From the NCBI GenBank assembly GCA_027924585.1, contig BSBM01000442.1, forward strand, positions 6,138,001 to 6,202,000: a DNA stretch of 64,000 nt, written 5' to 3'. The notes beneath the pieces were generated by a model, which was given only the letters and a program-made list of their open reading frames with translations, ran no database searches and was not told where the DNA came from. Of the stretch, positions 46,307 through 56,767 are shown one piece after another (position 1 is the first letter of the stretch; each line of letters begins with the position of its first letter). Both the position numbers and the translations under genes were made by a program. This DNA is from Larix kaempferi (Eukaryota > Streptophyta > Pinopsida > Pinales > Pinaceae).

Positions 46307-47350
46307 ATAGTTGATATTCATTAAAGTAAAAAAAATTAAAAGATATTAACCAAACCATGGATGCAAGAACTTTACGTGCCCAACATGCTTAAAAAATTAT
46401 GCCACCCCAATCCATTTGTTGCACAACCAAAAACATAAAGGGGATGCTAGATTATTTTCCTATGTTTAAAATCAGTGCTCACACCACATATTTCTTGCGT
46501 ATGTTTTCTCATTATCGGCAACAATAACAAATCCATCCAATTGCCATAAAAATACATTCGCAATGAATACATTGTAAATCATAAAAACCTGCTCATTAAA
46601 ATAACTATATAAATTCTTGAAATCATTTCTACAATTATAAAATTTCCTTCTTTTAGATCATATAGAAATTACAATAGCCTTTCTTATGATGATTTTGATT
46701 TTTGTTTGTGGGTATATGCCATATATCGTTCCTATGTTACTGTTTGTATGCATCTATTTGGAGGTCCACTACCACCATGACCATGAAAGAAATATGCCCC
46801 CATAATCTCAATCTCTATCTCGAATGCTTTTTGGAAGAAGATTTGGTAGATTTTGCAATCTACATAATGAAACAGTGTTATATAAGCATGTTAGGATAGG
46901 AGTTCATACTTTCTTGTTTTAATGAGGAAGAAGAGCAAAGAGTCATGTCTAAAGTGTTGTCTGAATCTCGTCAATGCCTAACTGACTATTCAAATCCCCA
47001 TGAATGCATGTCCTCTTCAGCCTAGCCATGGAGAAAACCATTTCCAACTGATAATCATCCTTTTAGTCATGACCCAAGAAACCTCTAGTTTCTCTTTGGG
47101 ATTATAGTCCACAACATGACATCTCCATCCCCAATTAAAACTGTTATGAAGGCTTGTTGCATTGTGGAATGCTAGTTTAGTTTTAAATTTATTGTTAAGT
47201 CATCCAAAGATTTTATATTTCTCTTTAAAGTCGTGGATATGCTTAGTGGCGATTTTATTTACTTTGCATCTAAACAAAGTAAAATTACAAAATCTCACAT
47301 AAGCTCAACTTTTGAAATTGCTCTCATAAATATCCAACTTTGGTTTTATA
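46307..47350. other. AT-rich spacer, nothing recognised
   Basis: No reading frame with a family match and no internal repeat were found. Confidence 0.5.
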
Positions 47351-47619
47351 TTTTATTATTATTATTATTTGGAGCCAACATGTGCCACATCAGCATTACA
47401 GACGTGACACATCTCATTCACTTATGTTGTAGAAAGCGCCTCTCAATGCAATAATCAGAATTAAAATTTAATAATTGAATGGATGCCTAGAGCTTTAACA
47501 TTCTATTATTCCATAAATGTAACACAAATGAATTTTCACCTATTTATATATTTTAGTTTAACACTATTACCATGTTTGATTTGATAACAATCAAATTTTT
47601 ATAGAGAAATTTATGAAGC

Positions 47620-47648
47620 GACATCTCTCTCTCTCTCTCTCTCTCTCT
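47620..47648. repeat. (TC)n microsatellite
   Basis: A run of TC dinucleotides ends in an A run at about 47649. Confidence 0.85.
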
Positions 47649-48231
47649 TAAAAAAAGGTCATCCTTATCTAGATGGTAGATTTTACCAATTCAATGACAT
47701 TATGGAGTTTGCAATGAAGATTTCTCTTTTGGTTTTGTTTTGATTGTAATATTAATTATACTAGAAGGTGTACTATGAAGTAAATAAAAAATATATTTAT
47801 AATGCCTTAACAATGAATATGGTTCCATATTTTCTATGCTTCGAGACTTTTTCCTTTATTCGTTTCTCATTAATGGTGAAGTCATCTGCCGCCTCTTTAT
47901 CCTTTGTGAAATTCATTATTTTGTGTTTTGTGTGTGTGTGAGGGTATTTTTTAAGGATTCTAATATTATACTTAAGTATAGTATCCTATGTAATTATTTT
48001 GGATTGAAAAAAAAACATGTATATAGATAGGTAGGTGAATATTAAATATGAAACATACAATTTCCTACTAAAACTTATAAAATTTGGCGAATATTATGAT
48101 AAAAAAACATATTTTATGTAAATATAGGCGATATTAGAGACTAAAATGACCATATAGCGAATTTATTTTTTGAAAAAAAGCCCCAAAAATAGCCAATTGG
48201 CGAAATTTTGCCCCTAAAAATTACCTTGGTG

Positions 48232-48259
48232 TGTGTGTGTGTGTACATACACACACACA
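48232..48259. repeat. (TG)n/(CA)n palindromic microsatellite
   Basis: GTGTGTGTGTGTGTGTACAT is followed directly by ACACACACACA, giving an inverted dinucleotide repeat that can fold on itself. Confidence 0.8.
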
Positions 48260-48262
48260 AAT

Positions 48263-48352
48263 GGAGAGGGATCAAATCCCTTGAGATGCAAGCCTTTCCT
48301 CACATATAGCACTCTTAAAAGGGTTTACACCTCAAGGGATTTGATCCCTCTT
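48263..48352. repeat. MITE-like hairpin, family H copy 2
   Basis: Arms GGAGAGGGATCAAATCCCTT and AAGGGATTTGATCCCTCTT pair across a 20-base loop. Near-identical to the arms at 38826-38961. Confidence 0.8.
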
Positions 48353-48559
48353 GGCACTTGGTAGAGCAAAATTTAAGATGGACCTATGCTGATGATTTAT
48401 TGCGTCGAGAGGCGCTTTCTACAACCCAAGTTGGGTGAGATGTGTCACATTTGTAATGCTCACATGGCACATGTTTGTTCCAAAATAATAATAATAATAA
48501 TAATAATTATTATTAAAACAAGCACATTGTTGGGTCCAAATTTAACTTTGCTAAATTGT

Positions 48560-48590
48560 AAAACACACACACACACACACACACACGCAC
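48560..48590. repeat. (AC)n microsatellite
   Basis: A run of AC dinucleotides of about 27 bases. Confidence 0.85.
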
Positions 48591-48897
48591 ATATCAATTG
48601 GTAATGGATAATTCACAACAAAATAGTCTACATATCTATATATTAATAATGTAAATTCAATCTTAAAACAAAAATTGTCATTCTTATCTAGATTGTAGAT
48701 TTCACCAATCCAATGACATGGTGGAGTTTGCAATGAATATTTCTCTTTTGTTTATGTCTTGATTGTAATATTAATTTTGCTAGAAAGTGTACTATGAAGT
48801 AAATTAAAAAAGAAATTATAATGCCTTAATAATGAATATGGTTCCAAATTTTCTATGCTTCGAGGATTTTTCCATCATTCGCTTCTTTAGTACTCTT

Positions 48898-48952
48898 AAA
48901 AGGGATTGCACCTTAAGGGATTTGATCCCTCTCGACGCTTGGTAGAATCAAA
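48898..48952. repeat. MITE-like hairpin family H, right arm only (copy 3)
   Basis: AAAAGGGATTGCACCTTAAG and GGATTTGATCCCTCT match the right arm of copies 1 and 2. The left arm is absent. Confidence 0.7.
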
Positions 48953-49144
48953 TTTAAGATGGATATATGCTTGTAATTAGAATATAATAAATATTTGTAA
49001 GTTATTTATGTTGATTTCGAAGGTTATGATACAAAAATGTTAAAATTTGGTGGAAATGTTTTTGTAAATTTTTCAATATAGTAATAAAATAGGGTTTTTT
49101 TAAACTCTATATTGAAATCCTCATTATTCCTACTTTTATAAGTT

Positions 49145-50760
49145 GTGACAAAAACAACCCTTAAAATTATAGGCCAAGCTAGTTTTAGAAGCTATCATTT
49201 AACTTTGTACCACTTGATTCTTCTTGGGATTATTGCAGAGGAATGGCATGTGTTTTGTTTCTTTGTTGAATTTAGGAAATCTTTTGAGACAATGCCTAGA
49301 AATAGCCTATGGAAGATATTAGAAGATATAAAGGTTCATTTTGGATTGAGTGTCATTGCACTAAGGTTTGTTTGTGAATAATTTCTAAATTCATGAATAA
49401 TGATAGCTAATCTAAAGTACATAATTGTAATAAAGAGGTTAATCAAAGTTGTCATTTGTCCCCTACCCATTTTTTTATTTATATTGACAAGTTAGAGGAA
49501 TATTTGGAATATGCGAGTTGTGTTGGCACTACTTTGGAAGGGATAGTCATCATCATTCTTATTTATGATAGTAATGTTATTCATTTTGAAAGGTGTCCCT
49601 TTGATCTTCACAAGCAACTAAGACTTTTCAAAGATTTATGTTGATGTTAGAAAACACCGATAAGACAAACATTATGATCAAATCCAGGACACTGGCTACC
49701 CTAATTGTATGTATGACACTAACAACCTAGAGGAAGCTAGTTCCTAAAATTATCTTGAAGTTGACCTTCATCACAAGTTCAAGTAGAATTATATTGATGA
49801 TAAAAAAAATAATGGAGGATGAGAGCCTATTTTGGTATTGAGAAAAATTGTAAAGAAATAAATTTTTGGTTCTGGGAAAAAGAAGAAAGTCATCTTTAAC
49901 ATACTTTTTACTCAAGTTATATTATATGGATGTCTAGTATGGGGTTGTATGATTTCTAAAGAAAGTTGGAGGACAATTAATTGAATATAGAAGTGTTTTA
50001 TAATCTTTAATATTAAAATTAATAGCAAAGCACCCTACCCAATCCTCCTGCTAGAGTCCAGGATTCCACTCATTGAGAACAAGACTATGGTTAGATACCT
50101 AATGTGCAATCACAAGATAATTACCATGAAGGATGAGAGGCTTGCTAGCATTGATTAGAATTTTAGTGAAAGTCCCCTGAAACTTAAGAGAGGGTGACAT
50201 AAAAATGTTGATTCTTTGTTAAACCGTTGGAGAATAGAGGGGGGGCAATTCTACAAAATATTGGTATCATTAAAATCACTAACACAACTAAATTTAAAGA
50301 GAAATTGTGGGAAACGAAGAAATAGAGAATAAGATTAAAATATTATAAAGAAATCATTAGCTGAATTAGAAATGAAAGTATATTTCTACTATAGCTAACT
50401 TAAAGAACAAATTTAAAATTGTTAAAATATGAATGAATTATCATGACATTCATAATGAAACTAGGTTATGGATAAAATTGAAAACACTACGGGAAAAAAT
50501 AATTATAATATTTGTGATACTAAGACTGTCAAGGATGAAAAAACTCCCCTTTTGAATGCCATGTCTATGCACACATTGCATCTCAATTTGAAAATATTTG
50601 TAATATCATTTATCTTTTTAATGTGTTAATTCTTGAAAACTAAAGAGATCTATCAAAATTTCCCTCCAATCTTTTTAACCACAAAAATAAAATATAAAAA
50701 AAAAATCAATTAATTTTTTATCACTTTTCTTACAGTTCAATAGGTCAAAGTTTCTCTCAA
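49145..50760 (+). pseudogene. LINE RT and C-terminus, copy 2 (same family as 12545-16100)
   Basis: Blocks in order: QASFRSYHLTLYHLILLGI; CFFVEFRKSFETMPRNSLW with ILEDIKVHFGLSVIALRF (49240-49380); LSPTHFFIYIDKLEEYLEYA and GTTLEGIVIIILIYDSNVI (49455-49580), where the catalytic YADD has become YDSN; then CPFDLHKQLRLFKDLC. In broken frames NTDKTNIMIKSRT and CLVWGCMISKESWR follow. The C-terminus (TTKFKEKLWETKK, YYKEIIS, HVYAHIASQFENICN) reaches about 50700. The order and wording match copy 1. The insertion end cannot be fixed. Confidence 0.83.
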
Positions 50761-50984
50761 TAATAATAATAATCTAAGATTTATTTTAATCCAAAATATA
50801 TTAAATATTAAGATTTCAAAATTCGCAATGAAAAAAAATCTATTTTAAGTTATTATATTAATATATTATAATAATTAATAATGATTTACCTTGGATACCA
50901 TCTTCAAAATGAGGAAAAATATCAAAAATATTCTCATAATACTTTTCATCGAAAAAATATTATAATAATTAATAATTTTATATT

Positions 50985-50986
50985 AA

Positions 50987-51058
<72 letters not shown>
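50985..51058. repeat. (TA)n microsatellite, ~70 bp
   Basis: A nearly uninterrupted TA run in AT-rich DNA, with further short TATA runs after it. Its length in the true genome may be uncertain because such runs are hard to assemble. Confidence 0.9.
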
Positions 51059-51061
<3 letters not shown>

Positions 51062-51159
51062 TAAACATACTGTTTATATATATAAATATACACACACCAT
51101 TCAATAGCATAGTCCCTACATTATTTTGCTTAAGTGGAACAATAATAGTAGCTTAGAGT

Positions 51160-51696
51160 GTTTGACAAAAAATTTTAGCTGAATTAATAGTTGTAGTAGT
51201 GGGCTAACTTGATGTGGCATTCTACATATATTTATTTACATATTTTTTTTGGAATGGACACTAATTAAGAACACTCTGTGTAACTTCTTCGAGGGCGGTT
51301 TTAGAGATTTGGCCATAGGTGTAAGCATTTATACCTATGTCACTAGAGTAACGACATTGACTCTTTATATTTATATATTTGTAGTCAATTGGCATGATAT
51401 AGTTTATGTTGAAGAATAAAGTGCAAGCCTTCTTCCATGGTGTTTCTCTTTTGTTGGAGACTAATCCTTGGTGTTAGGATTGGTGTGCACATACGTGCAA
51501 ATAAGATCAATAGTTGTGAGAGTAGACCAAGAGTCACCTGGGAGTCCAAAAGTCCACTTGGGAATATGAAACCCAAGGGACAATTCTCTTGTATATATGT
51601 ACAATTAATGAAAGAGAATTAGTGTTCTTTGACGCCTATCTCCTATGTCTTCATGAATTATTGTTTATGTGCCCTAGCTTATAGTGGTATCAGAGC
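51160..51696 (+). repeat. LTR remnant with Met-tRNA primer-binding site (LTR element of unknown family)
   Basis: TGGTATCAGAGC at 51685-51696 is a perfect primer-binding site and is preceded by LTR-like sequence with a TATATATG/TACAATTAATGAAAGAG stretch typical of an LTR 3' part. The left end is a guess (TGTTTGACAAA near 51159). The leader after it (51697-52482) has no recognisable gag before the solo LTR interrupts. Confidence 0.6.
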
Positions 51697-52482
51697 GCTT
51701 ATTATTCCATGGCCTATGCTTAGACCTGCAATTACTCCCCTTCTTGGTGTTGCTTATTCTCGGTCGTGGCACTGCCATCTCCTGCACTTATTCTTCGCAT
51801 AATCGTTTCTTCCTACATATCTATGTTTATCTGGCATATTAATTATTCTATCAAAACTGTTGCTATTTTGCATTCTTCCATATTCTGCATGTATGTTACC
51901 TGCCATTCCTCTGCATTATCTCTACCTGCTCAACCTTTATGCTTAATGCGCTCTCTCGAGTCTTTGCTTCCTGATAGATTATCCTCATTCCCATTCGACT
52001 AGAGTCGTTGAATAATCTTGTGCACGTGTTATTTTGAGCACTTGGCCTGCTTATCAGAGCTATAGTATTGTGCATTCCAGACCTAACATTTTTTCCAATT
52101 TTATCCCCATGTCCTCTCTTATTTATGCACCTACTCATGATTGTTCTAAGAAAAATTTATGCTTATTGTGCTCTCTGCATGCACTTCCTTTTGCATCATT
52201 GTTCTGAGAATTTGTAGAACGTCTCGATTTCATAGGGGCTTCCTTAACCTATGTTTGGTTTCTATTCTTAACCCTACTCTCCTCTATCGTGAGTTCTCCC
52301 CCTTCGTGAGCGCTACTCCAACCTCCATCGCTCCATCCTCTCTCATGAACACCTACGAGACCTCTATCCACTGCGCGTCAGCCTGTTTCCTTTGAACCCT
52401 CGCTTGTTGATGCGTGAGGTCATCGTAGACAGTGTTGCGTGTATGTCATGAGCTGTGATGTATTATGTGTAGGAGACTACGT
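51697..52482 (+). other. leader-like DNA after the primer-binding site, no domain recognised
   Basis: It is pyrimidine-rich with short open stretches and no gag signature. It is probably the untranslated leader of the element whose LTR ends at about 51683. Confidence 0.45.
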
Positions 52483-54040
52483 TGTAATACCCCCATTTTG
52501 ACCCTTAGGATATATTGGCTTTTAATGTAAATATTGTATACATGTGATGTATGTTTCCCTAGCATAGAGCTCAAGGCCAAGGCCCCACTAGTGGATGCTC
52601 ATATTTTATTTAAAAAGGAAAGTATTTGATATTACTTTATCCATGTGCTATTAATCCATGGAACATCGCAAAATGATGTAAATATTAATATTGCAGTAAA
52701 AATACCAAAAATTGGCTATGGAAGCAACTAATAAGAGGGGGCCATATGTATCCACTAGGGAGTGGTGAGGGGGTTGTGGGGTTGAACCATATGCTTCCAA
52801 ATTTCATCTTGAGAACCCATTTGACTTTCCTTGCTGACATTTAATTTTGTTGTAAGGAAGTGGTTGAAGAAATCAGTCCATGGCTTCAATGGAGCATGGG
52901 TAGCCCATAAATTCGTATGGGAGGGTATGGGCTCTGTTTACTTGACCCACAAGTCACTCTACCTCATGGGAATTAATTTTTCTTAATTCCCATTCCATTG
53001 TTGATGATCAGAGCATCAGTTTTCATCCATTACACATGCCCAGCAGTGAAAAAAACCAGAAATCGCAACTCTGAATTAAACCACCTTTTGAAGTGCCAAA
53101 AACGCCCAGAAATTTGTGTGGACAATAAAATCCAATGTGGGATCCAATATATACCTGAACCTTGGGGCGAATTTGAGTGCGTTAGATTCCCATAAATCCA
53201 TAGGAAAACCCCGATTTGATAGCCTGAAAATACAATTACGGGACATAGTCATTTGGTCGTATAATTGAGAAAAACCAAGCATGAATGACAAAGAAGAAGA
53301 TAGAATAGAGGTTGGAATTGCTTGACAAACCCAATGAAGGCTATAATCTCAAGTATTTAGTAGCTTGGACCTTTCTATGCCCACCCTGAAGAGCACGGGA
53401 GGGAAGGGACACCTGAGGGACTGTGTAGCAGAGAAGGGGACCTTCCTTGTGTTGGGTGTGGTAGGTATTGTGGGTGGCAAGGTTGTTTGGATTTAGTTGA
53501 GATGCCTGTAGCTCTGTGGTTGAGCTCATTCGCTTAGCATCCTCCTCCTTTGTCTCTTGCATGCTTGATAAACCCAATAGTGTGTTGGATTAGTATGACT
53601 GTTTGTGTGAAACCATGGCTCTGAGTGAGCATGTTTAGTTCCTCCTTAGTGGATACACAACCCAGCTCGGGGGTGGTATCTCAACTAAAAGAAAATAGGC
53701 TGGACAGAGACCTATGGTTGGATGGAACGTTTCTCTCACATAGCTAGTTGCTTGGACAACTTCATCTTAAAGATAAGTATTCTCTGTGATTTAAATTATG
53801 TCCATTATGTGTTCTTCAATGTTTTAATTTGATGACTGTTATTGATATGTTGAATACATGATGCAATTGTGTGTGGATAATTTTTTCATTCCGCTGTGTT
53901 TATTTGAGTAGGAATCTGCACACATGAGTTTTATTTATCATGAATTTTTTATTCATGAATGAGGATGAGGTTTCCAAATAATCCTAGAATGTTATTCATG
54001 CTCCCTTCCTTGCATCGGATCGACGGGAGGAGACGTGACA
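52483..54040 (-). repeat. solo LTR, family S copy 3 (inverted)
   Basis: On the minus strand it starts TGTCACGTCTCCTCCC and ends GGGGGTATTACA, 1558 bp. It shares GAAACGTTCCATCCAACCATA, GTGGGGCCTTGGCCTTGAGCT and the ends with copies 1 and 2. The bases outside are TACGT on the left and CGCAT on the right, so no 5-bp duplication is seen. It may result from recombination between two different elements, or the duplication has decayed. Confidence 0.82.
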
Positions 54041-54179
54041 CGCATCGATTCCATATTGTGGGATGCGTCCATATTTATTTTTGTTGCACCAGATTTAGTT
54101 TGAACAAGAGAAAAAAGATGAAAAGATGTGACTTGAGGAGTTGGGTGTGAGGAACTTAGGTGAGTTGAAGAGCCATCAC

Positions 54180-54215
54180 GAAGTACTATGTATTTTTTTT
54201 TTTTTTTTTTTTTGC
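54180..54215. repeat. poly-T run in short unassigned spacer (54041-54287)
   Basis: A T run of more than 20 bases followed by GCTGCTGCTAAC. The spacer has no other feature. Confidence 0.8.
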
Positions 54216-54287
54216 TGCTGCTAACTCAAATGTGTGGAACCATTGATACCGATGGTGAATGAACTGTGGAGTTATCGTGAGTGGTGT

Positions 54288-54517
54288 TGTTAGATATAAT
54301 GTAGACTATGTATTCATAGATGTTTTCTATATGTAGTTTATTTGTTTGAACAGCTCCTATGTTGTAGGATCTGATCCATATTCGTAGGATCTAGCTTATA
54401 CTATCTTTTTCTATATATGTAACTTTCCTTCATTAATTCAATTGAGTTGAGTGTGCATCTTTTCCTGTCTGAGCGAGCCTTTGTGATCTGCTGGTTTCCC
54501 TCATTGATTTCTCTAAT
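54288..54517 (+). repeat. 5' LTR of copia element C
   Basis: TGTTAGATATAATG starts a segment of about 230 bp that contains TATATATGTAAC and reaches the primer-binding site. The last bases (CTCTAATT) do not show a clean CA end. Confidence 0.65.
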
Positions 54518-54518
54518 T

Positions 54519-54529
54519 TGGTATCAGAG
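54519..54529 (+). promoter_or_regulatory. primer-binding site, initiator Met-tRNA (element C)
   Basis: TGGTATCAGAG matches the usual copia site, followed by TAATG in place of the common C. Confidence 0.88.
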
Positions 54530-54530
54530 T

Positions 54531-54567
54531 AATGACTCTAGTGCTCATAAAGATGTTGTATGCCATT
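54531..54567 (+). repeat. 37-bp copy of the gag zinc-knuckle region inside the leader of element C
   Basis: The 37 bases after the primer-binding site match 55621-55657 with one mismatch (G at 54551, T at 55641). The source encodes the start of the CCHC knuckle. The copy is in the leader, far upstream of the gag ATG. Confidence 0.9.
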
Positions 54568-54923
54568 TTTTTTATCACCAATGTTGGTGCTCAATGCCAA
54601 AACGTGATCCCTGCCCAATCAGAAATCGCTGCTACAGATTTATATTTTTTTTCTCACGTGTAAATGTTTTTTGGAGAAGTCGGCATTGTTTCTTTGAGTA
54701 GACAGAGCGCCTCCAATTTCCTACAGTGCCTCCATGAGAAGAATCTTGTGCACCGTTAGTGCCCTCCAGCAAGAAGCAAAGAGCACCGAAGACCCCTCCC
54801 TTATAGCAATTTTGACCGACACGGGATCAGGGAAAGCCAAAGGGCGCCAATCAGTTTAACATTGGTTTAATAGGTGAGCTAGTGATATTTTCTTGCTTTC
54901 TGGCCGAAGTTGATTATTTTAAG

Positions 54924-55620
54924 ATGGAAGAAATGTCCCTTGCCAATTTATATATCACTGAATCATCAAAATTGAATGGAGAGAATTATGTAAACTGGAA
55001 ATTCAAATTAGTCACTGTACTTGAAGGTCTCAATTTGTGGCCGATTGTGAAAGGAGATGAACAGAAGCCATCAGATCCGTTGTCTATCTTAGATTGGAAT
55101 GCGCGGGAATTTCAAGCAAAGATAATAATCCGCATGGCTATAAAAGACAATATTATTCCTCATATCAGAATTTGCAAGACGTCCAAAGATACATGGGACA
55201 AACTCAAAGGTTTGTATCAAATGTTAGATTCAAATGGAATTTTGTTTTTGAAGACTAAATTATTGTCTATTAAGAAGGAAGTGAATGAGCCTATATCTAA
55301 ATACCTCTCTCGCATCAAATATTTACGAGATAATCTAGGTGATATTGGCAAAGAAATGACTAGCACTGATCTGGTAACTATTACATTAAAAGGTTTATTG
55401 CCATATTATAAAGTGTTCGCTTGCAGCAAGACAGACCCCTCCTACATTTACAGAGCTCGGTGGAATCTTGATACAAGAAGAAGAAATAATGAAGATGTAT
55501 AAGCCTAAATCTCAGACTTCAAATCAGGCATTGATGGCAAGAGGAAGATACCCACATAGAGGTAATCACTGGAATTCACACAGAGGCAAGTTTCGTGCAA
55601 GACACAGAGGTATGTCACTC
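54924..55620 (+). pseudogene. copia gag capsid (element C), frameshifted
   Basis: ATG 54924 (MEEMSLANLYITESSKLNGE) begins a typical UBN2-type gag: NYVNWKFKLVTVLEGLNLW, DWNAREFQAKIIIRMAI and TWDKLKGLYQ with LLSIKKEVNEPISKYLSRIK. An upstream open stretch (54882) lacks family support. One extra C near 55436 shifts the frame, so the normal SKTDPP..FTELGGILIQEEE text is only in the other frame, 55468-55620. Confidence 0.9.
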
Positions 55621-56767
55621 AATGACTCTAGTGCTCATAAATATGTTGTATGCCATTATTGTCGAAAATCAGGTCACATAGCTAGAGATTGTTTTAAAAA
55701 GATAAACAATGACTCAAACAACAGATACCAAAAACATAATGGAAATTATGTTAGAAAAGACACCCCTGATGTTAATGGATTTAAAAACCTAAGACTGTTT
55801 ATATCTGAACATGCTTTGTCTGCTGAGACGGATGATGAAAATGAATGGTTTATAGATTTAGGTGCTTCTGCCCATATGTCCTGCAATATAGATTGGTATG
55901 ATGAGTATTATGAAAAGTATGATGGCACACACATCTATTTGGGTGATAACAGGTCTCACAAAGTCCTAGGTTACGGAGTGATAAGTGTTAATCTACCCGA
56001 TGGACAATTTAAACAGATACATAATGTGATGTATGTTCCAGGCATCAAAAAGAACTTAATATCTATTTCTGCTATCATCGATAATGATATGAAAGTAGAA
56101 TTTGATAAATATAAGTGCCATGTTAAATATGTCTAAGATTAGTATGGGGTTATAGCTACAGGATCCAAAATTGGAGGGTTATACAAGTTGGATGCAATCA
56201 AGGGCAACCATCAAGCACTAGCAGCATCAGGTTTCAGATGTCAAATTATGGCATCAAAGGTATGGACACCTCCATCATAAAGATCTCATGTTATTATGAA
56301 AAAAATTGATGGTTGAGGGTCTTCCTATCATAAAAAATGATCATATTGAATGTGCTGCATGTGCACTCGAAAAACAACACCGAAATGAATTTCCTAACCA
56401 TGAAGAGGAGAAAGAGACTGAACTCCTTGAACTAATACACACTGATGTATGTGGACCTATGCGGACCAAATCACTTGGTGGTGCATGGTATTTTCTGATA
56501 TTTTTTGATGATAGATCCAGGTTCACATGGTCTTACTTCATAAGAAGGAAAAGCGATGTTTTCGAATACTTCAAGGAATTCAGAATCAAAGTTGAGAAGC
56601 AGACAGGTAAATACATTAAAATCCTCAGATCAGATCAAGGTGGTGAGTACACTTTTGGAGCTTTTAAAAGATATTGTATAGACAATGGAATTCAATATCA
56701 ATACACTATGACTGATACATCTCAGCAAAATGGAGTTACTGAGAGGAAGAACAGAACACTGGTGTAA
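55621..56767 (+). pseudogene. copia zinc knuckle - protease - integrase (element C), disabled
   Basis: The knuckle is CHYCRKSGHIARDC (about 55651-55692). The protease has WFIDLGASAHM near 55846, where the active-site triad Asp-Ser-Gly reads Asp-Leu-Gly. A stop at 56134-56136 ends that frame. After a frame change near 56230 the integrase begins (CAACALEKQHRNEF, LIHTDVCGPM with its first Asp), then ILRSDQGGEY with the second Asp and NGVTERKN with the Glu, stopping at TAA 56765-56767. Both the lost Ser and the stop make it inactive. Confidence 0.9.

Larger units (their letters stand above)
47351..48508. repeat. ~105-bp inverted repeat arms about 1 kb apart
   Basis: Arm 1 (47351-47456) and arm 2 (48393-48508) are reverse complements with mismatches. 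Both have a (TTA)n/(TAA)n edge, AACATGTGCCA, GCATTACA..TGTGACACATCTCA and TTGTAGAAAGCGCCTCTC. The interior has no transposase. It could be a transposon with long terminal inverted repeats or two copies of one small element in opposite orientation. Confidence 0.8.
47658..48886 (+). repeat. direct repeat pair of ~210 bp (47658-47870 and 48676-48886)
   Basis: Shared blocks include TTATCTAGAT.GTAGATTT.ACCAAT, GGAGTTTGCAATGAA.ATTTCTCTTTT, TTGATTGTAATATTAATT and AATGAATATGGTTCC. Family H hairpin sequence follows the second unit (48898-48952) and occurs within 400 bp of the first, so the duplication probably included it. Confidence 0.82.

Noticed and set aside
50880-51156. Open stretch containing a long IY repeat
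   Set aside because: It is the translation of the (TA)n microsatellite.
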